Below are positions 9,619 to 19,009 of a DNA stretch of 64,000 nucleotides, piece after piece. The notes under the pieces are model-generated. The model had not been told where the DNA came from. It searched no databases and saw only the letters and a program-made list of their open reading frames with translations. The stretch is taken from contig NZ_FZOA01000002.1 in NCBI RefSeq assembly GCF_900187985.1, positions 251,657 through 315,656 on the forward strand. Direction: 5' to 3'. The translations under genes and the position numbers were made by a program. The DNA comes from Methylobacillus rhizosphaerae. GTDB taxonomy: Bacteria > Pseudomonadota > Gammaproteobacteria > Burkholderiales > Methylophilaceae. Within the stretch, counting starts at the first letter, position 1; each line of letters opens with the position of its first letter.

Positions 9619-10041
9619 TTATTGTTCCTCCAAAAGGGGAATGCCTTCACCACCTGCATAAAACACAATCACTACGGCCGGGCTGTCACCTGTGTAACCA
9701 CGGTGCACGGCATGCACCATTTCGGGGAGCGCCTGGCCTGGGCCAAGGTGCATGGTTTCTCCAGTGCCCTGTTTTTCCACGGTGATTTCTCCGGAAAGAA
9801 TATAAGCGACATTGGGCACCGGGTTGCTGTGCCATGGCAGGGAAGTGTTGGGCGGAATGGTAAAACGCAGCACGCTCAATTCGGGCTTTCCACCTGGGTA
9901 GTTGGCGTAGCTCTTGCCATCCCAGGCTTTGACACTTCTCAGGACAGGCTCAACCTGTAATGATTGTTCAGTCGCTGCAATGGCCGATGTATTGAATACA
10001 TGCAGTCCGGCGAGACAGCATAATGTCCAGAAGGCTTTCAT
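9619..10041 (-). CDS. Secreted cupin-domain protein
   Basis: Small protein of 140 residues with an N-terminal signal peptide of about 22 residues ending near TSAIAA, then a single cupin barrel. Cupin motif 1 is represented by LPWHSNPVPNVAYILSGEI, and motif 2 by LGPGQALPEMVHAVHRGYTG, with His residues that could bind a metal. The location would be periplasmic. It converges on pgeF and lies downstream of the heme operon, but a 74-bp gap separates it from the VOC gene, so it may be its own unit. The function is unknown. Confidence 0.75.
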   Translation of the reverse strand: MKAFWTLCCLAGLHVFNTSAIAATEQSLQVEPVLRSVKAWDGKSYANYPGGKPELSVLRFTIPPNTSLPWHSNPVPNVAYILSGEITVEKQGTGETMHLGPGQALPEMVHAVHRGYTGDSPAVVIVFYAGGEGIPLLEEQ

Positions 10042-10115
10042 AAGGCAGCATCCTTTGCTCAGGTCACAATGACATAACGCTTGTTAATCAAGCAAAGAAT
10101 AGGCCAGGAGCTTCG

Positions 10116-10481
10116 CTAGATATTCTGGCCGATGCGCCAGAGTACGCCGCTCGGGTCGTTGAAGACAAAATCGCGCATACGCCAGGGTTGGTCAGTCAAG
10201 TCGGATATTGTGCTGCCATATTTTTCGACAATGCCGGATTGTTGGATTCGCGCATGCCAGGCATCTGCATCTTCCACCAGCAAATGCATCATGAAGTTCT
10301 CGGCATAGGGCTGTACGTAGAAATCCTGTAGAAGAAAAGCACAATGCTCAAAACAAAAATAGGCGACACCACCACCTTCTGAGCGTTTTTCAAAACCGAT
10401 ATCCTGATAGAACTGCTGGGAAAGCCTGAAATCCCTGGCTGGCACAAATGCCTTGATTTCGACGGTTTTAAGGGTGCTCAT
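10116..10481 (-). CDS. Glyoxalase/bleomycin-resistance (VOC) fold protein
   Basis: Protein of 121 residues with the beta-alpha-beta-beta-beta module of the vicinal oxygen chelate superfamily (KTVEIKAFVPARDFRLSQQF, then EGGGVAYFCF and FNDPSGVLWRI). The substrate cannot be told. I chose ATG 10481 because GGAG lies 8 nt before it; the longer TTG frame to 10502 lacks such a site. It follows hmuV by 17 bp, so it is probably the last gene of the heme operon. A link to heme or metal is inferred from position only. Confidence 0.75.
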   Translation of the reverse strand: MSTLKTVEIKAFVPARDFRLSQQFYQDIGFEKRSEGGGVAYFCFEHCAFLLQDFYVQPYAENFMMHLLVEDADAWHARIQQSGIVEKYGSTISDLTDQPWRMRDFVFNDPSGVLWRIGQNI

Positions 10482-10498
10482 CTTGATGTCTCCATGGT

Positions 10499-11287
10499 TC
10501 AATGATGACGGCGCGCGGCGATCATGGGTGTGCCGCCATCAGGGTGTTTGAGCAATACGCAAGGCAGGTCAAAACAGGCTTCTACCATGGCGGGTGTCAT
10601 AATGGTTTCTACTGTATCCACGGCCTGTAAGCGGCCATCACGCAGCAAGGCAATGCGGTCGGCATACTGGGCGGCGAGGTTAAGGTCGTGCACGATGGCG
10701 ACCACGGTGATATCGCCTTTATTGGCCCAGTTGCGGGCGATGGTGAGCATGCGGTGCTGCTGAAGCGGGTCAAGGGCCGCAGTTGGTTCATCGAGCAACA
10801 ACAGACGAGGGCCTGCCGTGGCTTCCCATATCTGGGCTAGCACGCGGGCCATGTGTATACGCGCCTGTTCTCCCCCCGATAGCGTGGAATATACCTGATG
10901 GGCCAGGTGGATTGCGTCGACTTCCTCCATGGCTGCCATGGCAATGTGATAATCCTGTGTCCGGTGTGCACCTTGATGGTGAGGATGACGTCCCAACAGG
11001 ATGATTTCCAGAGCGGTATAGGCAAAGCCTACTTCAGCATGTTGCTGCATCAGTGCGCGTTGCCGCGCAAGTTGGAGCAGGTTCCATTGCCTGAGTGGCA
11101 TGCCTGCCCAGATGATTTCACCAGAGCTGGGTTTCAGTTCGCCACAGAGCAGGCGGATCAGTGAGCTTTTTCCAGCGCCATTGGGGCCGCAGATTGCCAG
11201 CAATTCCCCGGGCGAGATCGTCAGGTTGATATCTTCCAGCAGAGTTTTGTCACCTATGGACAGGCTAGTGTTGATAACTTGTAACAT
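10499..11287 (-). CDS. hmuV: Hemin ABC transporter ATP-binding protein HmuV
   Basis: ATPase of a heme importer of the BtuCD/FecCD class. Walker A is CGPNGAGKSS, the signature is LSGGEQARIH and Walker B is LLLLDEPTAALD. The start at 11287 gives 262 residues, the usual HmuV length, with the family-typical N-terminus MLQVINTSLSIG. The frame continues upstream inside hmuU, but that extension has no family character. Only 4 bp separate it from hmuU, within the minus-strand operon hmuSTUV. Confidence 0.92.
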   Translation of the reverse strand: MLQVINTSLSIGDKTLLEDINLTISPGELLAICGPNGAGKSSLIRLLCGELKPSSGEIIWAGMPLRQWNLLQLARQRALMQQHAEVGFAYTALEIILLGRHPHHQGAHRTQDYHIAMAAMEEVDAIHLAHQVYSTLSGGEQARIHMARVLAQIWEATAGPRLLLLDEPTAALDPLQQHRMLTIARNWANKGDITVVAIVHDLNLAAQYADRIALLRDGRLQAVDTVETIMTPAMVEACFDLPCVLLKHPDGGTPMIAARRHH

Positions 11288-11291
11288 ACGC

Positions 11292-12392
11292 CTACAGTCC
11301 GATCTTGCGCCGCATGCGGAACAACAGCGCCAGGAAGAAGGGGACCCCCAGCAGGGCAGTGATGATGCCAACCGGCACTTCTGTTGGCGCTGCAATCGTG
11401 CGGGCAAGCAGGTCTGACAGCAGTACCAGTATGGCACCGACCAGTGCTGCCGCTGGCATCACCAGTCGTTGATCCGGCCCGACAGCCAATCGTACCAGAT
11501 GCGGCGCAACCAGACCGATGAAGCCGATGATGCCTGTGACGGAGACCACGGCTCCCACTGCCAGTGCGATTGCGGCAATACAGGTCTGGTTCAAGCGGCG
11601 AACCGAGACTCCCAGCAGGCTGGCTTGCACTTCACCCAGCGCCAATGTGTTGAGTGCGCTGGATTGCTTCAGTAACAGGCATATTGCACCGCCGCTCAGG
11701 CAGGTCACCATGGTGACCATGGGCCAGGTGGCAGCGCCCAGGCTGCCTAATGACCAGAAATTGAGGGAGCGCATCTGTAAGTCAGAGGCAATAAACGTCA
11801 TGAGGCCAATCAGGGCGCCACACAGGGCGCCAATGGCAATGCCTGCCAGCAGCATAAGGGCAATGGAAGTCCGGCCTTGGCGTGTAGCGATGGCAAAAAT
11901 CAGGATGGTAGCAATCAGACTGCCGATAAAGGCAAAGATGGGAAGGGCAAACTCGCCAATCAGCTGTTGTAATGCCAGCATCCAGCTTCCGCCCAGGACG
12001 ATGGCAAGCGCGGCAAATAGTGCCGCCCCTCCGGACACGCCAACCAGGCTGGGTTCGGCGAGTGGATTACGCAGTAGCGCCTGCATCGCTGCGCCGGAGA
12101 CGGCCAGCGCCATTCCAGTCAATATTCCGAGTGCCAGGCGGGGCAGGCGGATATTCCACAATACCATGGCCTGCTGTAGATACTCTCCTGACAGATCCTG
12201 CCATGCCGCGCTACCAGGAGGAGTCATCAAGAGTTTAATGACGTCGGCAGGTGCAATCCTGACTGCGCCTATGCCTGCCGCCATCACGATGAGGGCACAC
12301 AATGCGATACCCAGGCCGATCAATATATTGCGGCGCAACTGCAAAGGATGACCAGCGGGATAAAGAGGCTGCATGGTGGAAGTTTGCTGCAT
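11292..12392 (-). CDS. hmuU: Hemin ABC transporter permease HmuU
   Basis: Inner-membrane permease of the FecCD family with about nine or ten transmembrane helices. Family segments include GAAMQALLRNPLAEPSLVG and, near the C-terminus, GFIGLVAPHLVR, which contacts the ATPase. The length of 366 residues is normal. Its ATG overlaps the hmuT stop (TAATG), and hmuV follows after 4 bp, so the three import subunits are translationally coupled. It moves heme from the periplasm to the cytoplasm. Confidence 0.93.
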   Translation of the reverse strand: MQQTSTMQPLYPAGHPLQLRRNILIGLGIALCALIVMAAGIGAVRIAPADVIKLLMTPPGSAAWQDLSGEYLQQAMVLWNIRLPRLALGILTGMALAVSGAAMQALLRNPLAEPSLVGVSGGAALFAALAIVLGGSWMLALQQLIGEFALPIFAFIGSLIATILIFAIATRQGRTSIALMLLAGIAIGALCGALIGLMTFIASDLQMRSLNFWSLGSLGAATWPMVTMVTCLSGGAICLLLKQSSALNTLALGEVQASLLGVSVRRLNQTCIAAIALAVGAVVSVTGIIGFIGLVAPHLVRLAVGPDQRLVMPAAALVGAILVLLSDLLARTIAAPTEVPVGIITALLGVPFFLALLFRMRRKIGL

Positions 12393-13228
12393 TACTTGCG
12401 TATGGCCTGTCCCAGCTCCATGGCCGCCGCCGGCAGTCGTGGGGTGAAGCCAAGTAGATACTGTGTGTCCATGCTGATGATGCGCTGGTTCTTGCCTGCA
12501 GGTGTCATGCTGATACCCGGTGTCTTGAGGAAGTTCTGCAAGCCGCCGCTGGCTTCCAGCCCTTCACTGGTCGTGATAATGACATCCGGTGCAGCAGCAA
12601 CCAGAGCCTCAGCTGTGAGTGGGCGATAGTCTTTGTATTGATTGGCCATGACATTGTCGGCACGGGCCAGTTTGATGACCGCTGCTGCTGCCGTTTCATC
12701 GCCGGCAACCTGCGCGCCACGGCCAGCGTTATTCATGACGAACAGCACCCGGGGACGGTCAGGGAGGCTATTCAGCTTGGCATCTGCTGCCTGCCAGGCG
12801 TGTTCAAAATCCCTGGCTACCTGTTCCGTGGATTCTGCATTCAATTGTTTGCCAATGATGCGTATGTCGGCAGCGATTTGTTGCGGCGTATGGGTGTTGT
12901 CCTGCAATTGCAGGACTTTGAGGCCGGCACGATTAACCTGTTCAAGTACATTGCGTGGCCCTGCGCCAGCTTCGGCGATGACCAAGGTGGCTCCGGTGGA
13001 AATCAGGCCTTCTGCGGATAATGTGCGCATGTAGCCGATTTTGGGTTTATTGGCAGCGGCTTCCGGGTAATTGCTGGTAATGTCATTGGCAATCACCAGA
13101 TCACCTTTCCCCAGCGCATAGACAATTTCAGTGACAGAGCCACCAATGGTCAGGAGTTTTTCATCTGCGTGGGCAGCAAGGCTGCTGACTACGAGCCCGA
13201 TGGAGAGCAGCAGGGTGTGGATCTTCAT
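12392..13228 (-). CDS. hmuT: Periplasmic hemin-binding protein HmuT
   Basis: Substrate-binding protein of the heme importer, of the TroA/BtuF-like fold. A Sec signal peptide ends near AAHADEK. The mature part begins with LLTIGGSVTEIVYALG, a strong HmuT signature, and includes an NDIT-SNYPEAA segment. The start at 13228 gives 278 residues; the same frame runs further upstream into the hmuS end but without a signal peptide. The HmuT heme ligand is usually a Tyr in the mature domain, which I cannot assign with certainty here. Confidence 0.92.
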   Translation of the reverse strand: MKIHTLLLSIGLVVSSLAAHADEKLLTIGGSVTEIVYALGKGDLVIANDITSNYPEAAANKPKIGYMRTLSAEGLISTGATLVIAEAGAGPRNVLEQVNRAGLKVLQLQDNTHTPQQIAADIRIIGKQLNAESTEQVARDFEHAWQAADAKLNSLPDRPRVLFVMNNAGRGAQVAGDETAAAAVIKLARADNVMANQYKDYRPLTAEALVAAAPDVIITTSEGLEASGGLQNFLKTPGISMTPAGKNQRIISMDTQYLLGFTPRLPAAAMELGQAIRK

Positions 13229-13238
13229 TGCCAACCCT

Positions 13239-14282
13239 TTATTGTTGTGCTGGAAGCTGGGACACGATGTGGCGCCAGGTTTCCAGCTCAGGTTTGCCTG
13301 GTTTTCGCTCGCCAAAGAACTGCGCCATGATGCTGCCATCGGCTGCGAATACTTCCAGCGATGTCACAATGCCATCATCTGTTGGCTTCTTCACCACCCA
13401 GGATTCCGCAATCAAGTCTGTACGTAAATGCAGGTTGAAGGTCTCATCCAGTACATTGATCCATGGCCCCAATGCCTTCACGTTCCTGATCGGACCAGTG
13501 TGGATCTGGATATTGCCGGGGTTGCCTACAAAACACATGATGCTGGTGCCATCGGCAGCGGCAGTTTCCAGCATCTGCCTGGTGGCATGGTTATCCACTT
13601 TGTAGGCATGACCCTCAGGTGCCAGGCGCAGGCCTTGTGTGCGGCCCACGCTGAACTTGCGTAAGAGTATGAAAAAATCGTGGGTATCTTTCATTGCCAG
13701 CCAGGCTGCCTGGAAGCCTGCCTGATCGATTTCATGGTCTGCCTTGAGTGCAGGCGGGGCAGGTGCAGTTTCCACCGTTTGCCCTGGGCTCTGGTCATCG
13801 CTGCGGTATTTTTGGACTAACGCATTCCAGCCATCTATATTGCTGTAATCCTTGAGGTGGATCTTGTGGATGGCCGTGCCCGTGGCATCATAGAATTGCA
13901 GGCTGCGTTGTGTGCCTTTGTCAGAAACCTCGGTGACGGCATAGCCGTGTTTCCATTGTGAGTAGAAAATACGCAGGTCGATATCCGGCCCTACAACCAG
14001 GCCGACATGATCGAAGGATATATTCTGATAAGTGCCGATTTTTTCATGGACGGTACTTTCATTGCGCGTGAGCGCCATGACACGCCCTAGGCTGGGTACT
14101 TCCGCGATGATTTCGTGAAAAGGGCCTTTCAGGCGCAAAGCCTCGCGGCCAATCGCATTGGCAATGGCCTGGCCTTCGCTGATACCTATGGCTTCTGCTG
14201 CTTCACGGTTGCGCAGTTTCTGTTCTTTCTTTGCCGTGTGGAACGCGTGGTACTGTTGTTCTGAAATAGCCAGCTGATTCAT
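13239..14282 (-). CDS. hmuS: Hemin-degrading factor / heme chaperone HmuS
   Basis: Cytoplasmic protein of 347 residues with two tandem ChuX/HutX-type repeats (HmuS/ShuS family), which takes imported heme and releases or breaks it down. The family start is clear (REAAEAIGISEGQA). The second half contains KDTHDFFILLRKF and the GNPGNIQIHTGPI element. An AAGGAG Shine-Dalgarno lies 6 nt before ATG 14282, and that decided the start. It is the first gene of hmuSTUV, with a Fur-box-like site about 85 bp upstream. No TonB-dependent receptor gene lies next to it. Confidence 0.92.
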   Translation of the reverse strand: MNQLAISEQQYHAFHTAKKEQKLRNREAAEAIGISEGQAIANAIGREALRLKGPFHEIIAEVPSLGRVMALTRNESTVHEKIGTYQNISFDHVGLVVGPDIDLRIFYSQWKHGYAVTEVSDKGTQRSLQFYDATGTAIHKIHLKDYSNIDGWNALVQKYRSDDQSPGQTVETAPAPPALKADHEIDQAGFQAAWLAMKDTHDFFILLRKFSVGRTQGLRLAPEGHAYKVDNHATRQMLETAAADGTSIMCFVGNPGNIQIHTGPIRNVKALGPWINVLDETFNLHLRTDLIAESWVVKKPTDDGIVTSLEVFAADGSIMAQFFGERKPGKPELETWRHIVSQLPAQQ

Positions 14283-14365
14283 GAGAACTCCTTTACTTAT
14301 TTCAGTTATCGGGAATCCTTCCAATAACTTTTACTATGGATGATACGCGATATGCAGCTTGTGAT

Positions 14366-14384
14366 GAAAATGATAATTGTTTGC
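14366..14384 (-). promoter_or_regulatory. Fur-box-like operator upstream of hmuS
   Basis: GAAAATGATAATTGTTTGC matches the 19-bp Fur consensus GATAATGATAATCATTATC at 14 of 19 positions by eye, including the central AATGATAAT. It sits 84-102 bp before the hmuS start, where iron repression of the heme operon would be expected. The match is inferred; no regulator gene is in the window. Confidence 0.65.
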
Positions 14385-14475
14385 TAATTGGAGCAAGATT
14401 TCAATCTCTAAATCACTGCTGGAAATTCACGGCTTTGTTATTTAGGACGGATAAGTCGGCACAAGGTTTCAACAA

Positions 14476-14508
14476 TAAAAAAACGGCTATGGATTAAGCA
14501 TAGCCGTT
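14476..14508 (-). terminator. Intrinsic terminator after the GH17-GT2 gene
   Basis: Read on the minus strand, the 10-bp stem AACGGCTATG / CATAGCCGTT with a 7-nt loop is followed by a run of seven T. It ends the two-gene glycan unit that reads toward hmuS. Confidence 0.9.
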
Positions 14509-14519
14509 GTGTGAGTTAG

Positions 14520-17105
14520 TTATTGTGCTGCCGTTGCCGGTTTGCTGTCTGGCATCTGCGCGATGATCTGGCAGGCCAGGGTGCTCCAGTAGGGCAGGGA
14601 TTGCAGGGTCAGCATGGTGACCCAGAGCTGGGCATCCAGGTTATTGAAACCGCGGGCATATAGCATGGTGCCTGCGGCAGTGATCAAGGCCAGCAACAGG
14701 AGTACCTCTTCACGGATGGGTGACAATATCCTGAAGATGCTGCCCTTGGCAGCCTTGCCTTTATTGGTGGTCTTGAAAACGCCGCGCTTCTGGATCAGGC
14801 CCATCATGATGCCTCTTGCGATGGCATGAGAAAGACCAAGCCCGGCCAGCGAGGCACCGAAAATATCAGCCCACTTGCATTTCATGGTCTTGCGGTAGAG
14901 GATGGGTCCCAGGGCGCCTTTCACTACCAGGAAGCACAATACCGGGGTCAGCATGATGGAAACTGGCAGGCTGAATGACTTGGGGAACGTCAGCATTGCC
15001 AGTGTCCAGCCAATCGAACTCAAGGTGAAGATCAGTTGCAGGGCATCACCAAGCCAGCCCAGCCATCCGGTGAGGAAGTGATAGCGTTGGCCAAAGCTCA
15101 GGGTTGATTTCCCCATCAGCTTGGGCATGTGATGCTTGAGGATCTGCATGGCACCGAATGCCCAGCGGAAGCGCTGGGATTTCAGTGCTTCAAAATTGGC
15201 AGGCGTCAGGCCACGGCCAAACACACGGTCAATATAGCGTAGCTCATATCCACCCTCCAGCAGGCGCAGGCCGAGTTCGGTATCTTCGCAGATGCACCAT
15301 TCAGACCAGCCGCCAAGGTCAACCAGCGACTTCCGGCGTACCAATGTCATGGTGCCGTGCTGGATCAGGGCGTTACGTTCATGGCGATGATGCATGCCGA
15401 TACGGAAGAAGCCTTCGAACTCCCAGTTGCTCATGCGGCGGAAGAAATTGTTCTCGAACTCGCGATGTGCCTGTGGTGCCTGGACGACGGCTACACCTTG
15501 ATCGGAGAAGTGGGGGATGAGTACAGAGAGCCAATCGCGTGTAACCACGTAATCAGCATCTACCACCCCGATCACTTCTGCTCTCGGGTCGGTTTCCTGC
15601 AAGGCAAAATTCAGAGCGCCAGCCTTGAAGCCCGGCCATTGCGGCAGGTGGTAGAACTTGAAATTGTCCGGCAATCCGGCCATATAGGCTTCGACTGGTT
15701 TCCACTTGCTTTCATCCTTGGTGTTGTTGTCGATCACCAGGACTTCAAAATTGGTGTATTCAAGCTGTACCAGGCTTTCGATGGTAGCAATCACCATTTC
15801 TGGTGGCTCGTTGTAGCAGGCAAGATGGATGGAGACAAACGCCTCTTTATCGGTAGGAACTGGAGTGGCAGGTTTATATGCGCGTACCCAGTATCCTTTG
15901 AACATGACTTCACTGAACTCTATGGCGTAAGACATCAGCACCGCAGAAGTCATGAGCAAAGCCATGATCAGGGCGACAAGAATAATCATGTCACGTAGTG
16001 AATAGTAGTAATCCCCCGGCAGGTTCCAGGTCACGACCAGTACAGTAATACAAGCTTGCAGCAGGACGGCCAGGGAGATCTGCGCGCCGGTTCCCCAGCT
16101 GCGGAAGCGGACAGCAATGATGAAGATCGGGAGAAAGGCGAGGAGAGAGCCCCAGAGTGCTTTGGATACCCAGCGCAAATCCCTGGGCACTGCGCCGTGC
16201 AGCGAGTATTTTTCATGGCGCTCAGCGTCAAACATGCCCCAATAGGGGCCAGCCCAACCTTCAATCTTGACTTTCCAGGGCTGGTCGATGGCTTCCATCA
16301 GGTAGTAGTCGTAATTCTCGTGCGCGGTCTTGGCAAGGAATTCACGGACAAAGCGTGCCTGGTTGACATTGGACGCCACAGAAGCATCAAGCGTCGGTCC
16401 CTTGCTTGGCCATCCAACTTCGCCGATGACAATTTTCTTGCGGGGATACTTGTCCATGAGCTCGTGATAACGCTCAAGAGCGTAGTCCACAGCTTTTTCT
16501 GCAGGCAGGCCTTCATGATACGGCAGCAAATGCACGGTAATGAAATCCACATGCTTGACCAATTGCGGGTAGCGAAGCCAGACATGCCATGGCTCTGCAG
16601 TGGAGACGGGAACAGGTGAGGTGCGGCGGGCCTCTTCCAGATAGGAAATCATGTCTTCCACGTTGACATCGGCGCGCAGGATAGCCTCGTTGCCCACGAT
16701 GATGCGCTCTATGTTCGGGTAGACCGCTGCACGTGCCAGCAGGGCATCCAATTCTCTCTTGTTATCCTCCGCATTAGGGCCCAGCCAGGCACCGGCTGTG
16801 ACCTTGAGGCCCAGTCGAGCAGCAAGAGCGGTAGTTTCAGGATTTTCCAGGGCGCCGTAGATACGAATACGGTTGGTATATTCCTTCATTAGCTCCAGAT
16901 CTTTCAGGATTTCACTGGTGCTGGGGTATTTCTGCTCCTGTGGACTCTGGTCAATCTGATAGCCACTGTAAGCGAAACCATTGACGATAGGGGGTGCATC
17001 AATGAGAGGCAGGGCGCGGTTGATGATTTCCCATATGCCAAAATGCAGCAAGGCAACTACCAGGGCGATGATCAGGGCTTTGCTGTACGTATTGATAAAT
17101 TTCAT
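14520..17105 (-). CDS. GH17-GT2 fusion: membrane beta-glucan synthase (NdvB/NdvC-like)
   Basis: Inner-membrane protein of 861 residues. After one N-terminal membrane helix comes a glycoside-hydrolase-17-like domain (about 40-310) with both acidic catalytic residues in place: GNE (E140) and GEVGWPS (E229). Three membrane helices follow at about 315-395. Next comes a processive GT2 domain (about 415-680) with DAD at 516-518, ED at 607-608 and QRFRW at 644-648. More membrane helices finish the protein. The same architecture is known for bacterial beta-1,3-glucan synthases such as Pseudomonas NdvB, which make periplasmic glucans. The upstream gene encodes a second GH17-like membrane protein. The product linkage and whether the glucan is cyclic cannot be read from sequence. 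Confidence 0.85.
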   Translation of the reverse strand: MKFINTYSKALIIALVVALLHFGIWEIINRALPLIDAPPIVNGFAYSGYQIDQSPQEQKYPSTSEILKDLELMKEYTNRIRIYGALENPETTALAARLGLKVTAGAWLGPNAEDNKRELDALLARAAVYPNIERIIVGNEAILRADVNVEDMISYLEEARRTSPVPVSTAEPWHVWLRYPQLVKHVDFITVHLLPYHEGLPAEKAVDYALERYHELMDKYPRKKIVIGEVGWPSKGPTLDASVASNVNQARFVREFLAKTAHENYDYYLMEAIDQPWKVKIEGWAGPYWGMFDAERHEKYSLHGAVPRDLRWVSKALWGSLLAFLPIFIIAVRFRSWGTGAQISLAVLLQACITVLVVTWNLPGDYYYSLRDMIILVALIMALLMTSAVLMSYAIEFSEVMFKGYWVRAYKPATPVPTDKEAFVSIHLACYNEPPEMVIATIESLVQLEYTNFEVLVIDNNTKDESKWKPVEAYMAGLPDNFKFYHLPQWPGFKAGALNFALQETDPRAEVIGVVDADYVVTRDWLSVLIPHFSDQGVAVVQAPQAHREFENNFFRRMSNWEFEGFFRIGMHHRHERNALIQHGTMTLVRRKSLVDLGGWSEWCICEDTELGLRLLEGGYELRYIDRVFGRGLTPANFEALKSQRFRWAFGAMQILKHHMPKLMGKSTLSFGQRYHFLTGWLGWLGDALQLIFTLSSIGWTLAMLTFPKSFSLPVSIMLTPVLCFLVVKGALGPILYRKTMKCKWADIFGASLAGLGLSHAIARGIMMGLIQKRGVFKTTNKGKAAKGSIFRILSPIREEVLLLLALITAAGTMLYARGFNNLDAQLWVTMLTLQSLPYWSTLACQIIAQMPDSKPATAAQ

Positions 17106-17136
17106 AGCGTGTTATCTTTTTATCCGTTTTCGGGTC

Positions 17137-18780
17137 TCAGTTCCTGCGCTCTGTAAGTGGCCAGCTTGCATAGGCCAGCAATAGCACGACACCCAGCCAT
17201 AGGAGAGCATGAGTGTTCAGTGGCTCCAGGATAAGGCAGAGCAGGGCAGCTGCAATGGCGATGATATTCAATCTGCGATAACGTGCAAAAGTCGTACGAT
17301 GCAGAATACCCAGCAAGGCAAAACCGATGGAAAATTGCAGGGCAGGAAGGGCATACAATGCCAGTGGGAAGTTGCGATAGCGACCGTCCATCATATAGAT
17401 GAGATATCCAATCATGGGGTGTAGTTCAATATCACGCGGGATAAAGCTCATCTTGGGTATCAACAGGAAACTGGTCACCATGGCTGCCAGCACCAGTATG
17501 AACAGCAGGCTGTGTGCCAACCGGTTCTGTCCGCGCGCCAGTAGCGTCGGCATGTTGAGCATGGCCAATACTCCTGTCACGGTGATGCCGATCAGCACCA
17601 GCCACTCACTCAAGTCGCGGCAGGCAGCCACGAGATAATCCCATTGTATATAAGCAGTAGCACCAGTCAGCACGCCCAGTGAACCCATGGCGACAAGAGC
17701 TGGCAACCTGCGCTCCCGGCGCAGCAGCGTCAGGATGATGAAAACGACGAAACCGGCAAATCCCCAGCACACAGGGGCAAAACCGTCATGACGTTCCGCG
17801 ACTGGGCCGGTGAACGAGAATTTGCTATTGAGCTCTGTGTCATACAAGCCCCAATAGCCGCCTACCGTGCCTTCCAGGTCGCGCTTCCATGGCTGGTCCA
17901 CGGCTTCGATCAGGTTGTAGTGCCAGCCTTTGTCGTGGGCAGTCTGTACAAATTGGCGAATATAGCCCGCCTGGTTCACCAGGCTAGGAACAGAGTCATT
18001 ACGATGCTTGCCGACTGAAGGCCAGCCTGTTTCGCCGATGAACAGCGGTTTGGAGAATGTGGTGCCCAGCTTTTCCATGACGGTCTCGGCATGATGAATC
18101 GCCTTGTCCACGCTTTGTGGATTATCCTCCCAATAGGGCAGGATATGCACGGTAATATAGTCTACAGCCTGTTCCAGCTTTGGATGCTTGAGCCAGAATT
18201 CCCATACGTCAGCATAGGTGACCGGCACTTCCGTACGGCGTTGGGCTTCTTCCAGGTAAGCCAGCATGACATCTTCAGTCTGCTCCTTGCGGAGTAGTAC
18301 TTCATTGCCGATGATCAGGCCTTTTACTGTATCCGGATAACGGTTTGCCAGCTCAATGGCGGATTCGAATTCCTTGTCGTTCTCGGGCTTGAGGTAACCG
18401 ATCCAGGCTCCCAGCAATACTTTCATGCCCAGTGCTTCAGCCACTTCAGGAACATGATTCAGGCCTTGTTTGACAGAATAGGTGCGAACGCAATCGAATC
18501 GTTCTGACAATAGGCGCAGGTCTTTTTCTATCCTGGATTTTTCTGCGACGGTGGATGCGATGAAAGGGGTTTCTCCCTTGCCATAATAAGGGGCATAGGA
18601 GACACAATGAAGTTTGCCGTTGGCCGGAAGTTCAGGCTCCGCCAATGGCACGGCCTGGTTTTGTTGCCAGAACCAGAGGGCGAGCAGCGCAAGCAGGATA
18701 AGGTTGAAAATACTATAACGCCATAGGGCAGCAGGTTTGAGCATAATTGGGTATGAATTGTTATTTGTATGGACTGACAT
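17137..18780 (-). CDS. Membrane-anchored GH17-like (beta-1,3-glucanase/transglycosylase) protein
   Basis: Protein of 547 residues. One N-terminal membrane helix precedes a GH17-like catalytic domain facing the periplasm, with GNEVLLR (acid/base Glu, about 160) and IGETGWPS (nucleophile Glu, about 250). The C-terminal 200 residues form about seven hydrophobic membrane helices and carry no GT2 motifs. I chose ATG 18780; a GTG at 18789 is possible. It sits 31 bp upstream of the GH17-GT2 synthase on the same strand, so it probably acts on the same glucan, for example trimming, branching or ring closure. That role is inference. Confidence 0.8.
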   Translation of the reverse strand: MSVHTNNNSYPIMLKPAALWRYSIFNLILLALLALWFWQQNQAVPLAEPELPANGKLHCVSYAPYYGKGETPFIASTVAEKSRIEKDLRLLSERFDCVRTYSVKQGLNHVPEVAEALGMKVLLGAWIGYLKPENDKEFESAIELANRYPDTVKGLIIGNEVLLRKEQTEDVMLAYLEEAQRRTEVPVTYADVWEFWLKHPKLEQAVDYITVHILPYWEDNPQSVDKAIHHAETVMEKLGTTFSKPLFIGETGWPSVGKHRNDSVPSLVNQAGYIRQFVQTAHDKGWHYNLIEAVDQPWKRDLEGTVGGYWGLYDTELNSKFSFTGPVAERHDGFAPVCWGFAGFVVFIILTLLRRERRLPALVAMGSLGVLTGATAYIQWDYLVAACRDLSEWLVLIGITVTGVLAMLNMPTLLARGQNRLAHSLLFILVLAAMVTSFLLIPKMSFIPRDIELHPMIGYLIYMMDGRYRNFPLALYALPALQFSIGFALLGILHRTTFARYRRLNIIAIAAALLCLILEPLNTHALLWLGVVLLLAYASWPLTERRN

Positions 18781-19009
18781 ATTGGACACTGCATCACCGG
18801 TGCTGGCTGGGATGCAATGATTTTTCGGACAGGCCTAATATTAAAGCACCTATCACCAAATACAAAATCCCATGGATTTCAGGGAAAATGGCCCTCATGC
18901 AGATGCTCTTTAGTGAATTCTGCATGAAATTTTCCCCTTGTCTTGTCGAGATGGTGCATATAGGCGTTACAATAGATTGTTATTGCTACAACAATCCGAG
19001 TTTCCCCTA

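Noticed and set aside
10499..11437. hmuV starting at 11437
   Set aside because: The first 50 residues lie inside hmuU, are Cys/Trp-rich shadow sequence and lack family similarity; ATG 11287 gives a normal HmuV.
11518..12351. Long plus-strand frame opposite hmuU
   Set aside because: Low-complexity Ala/Pro/Arg/Met composition typical of an antisense frame of a GC-rich membrane protein gene.
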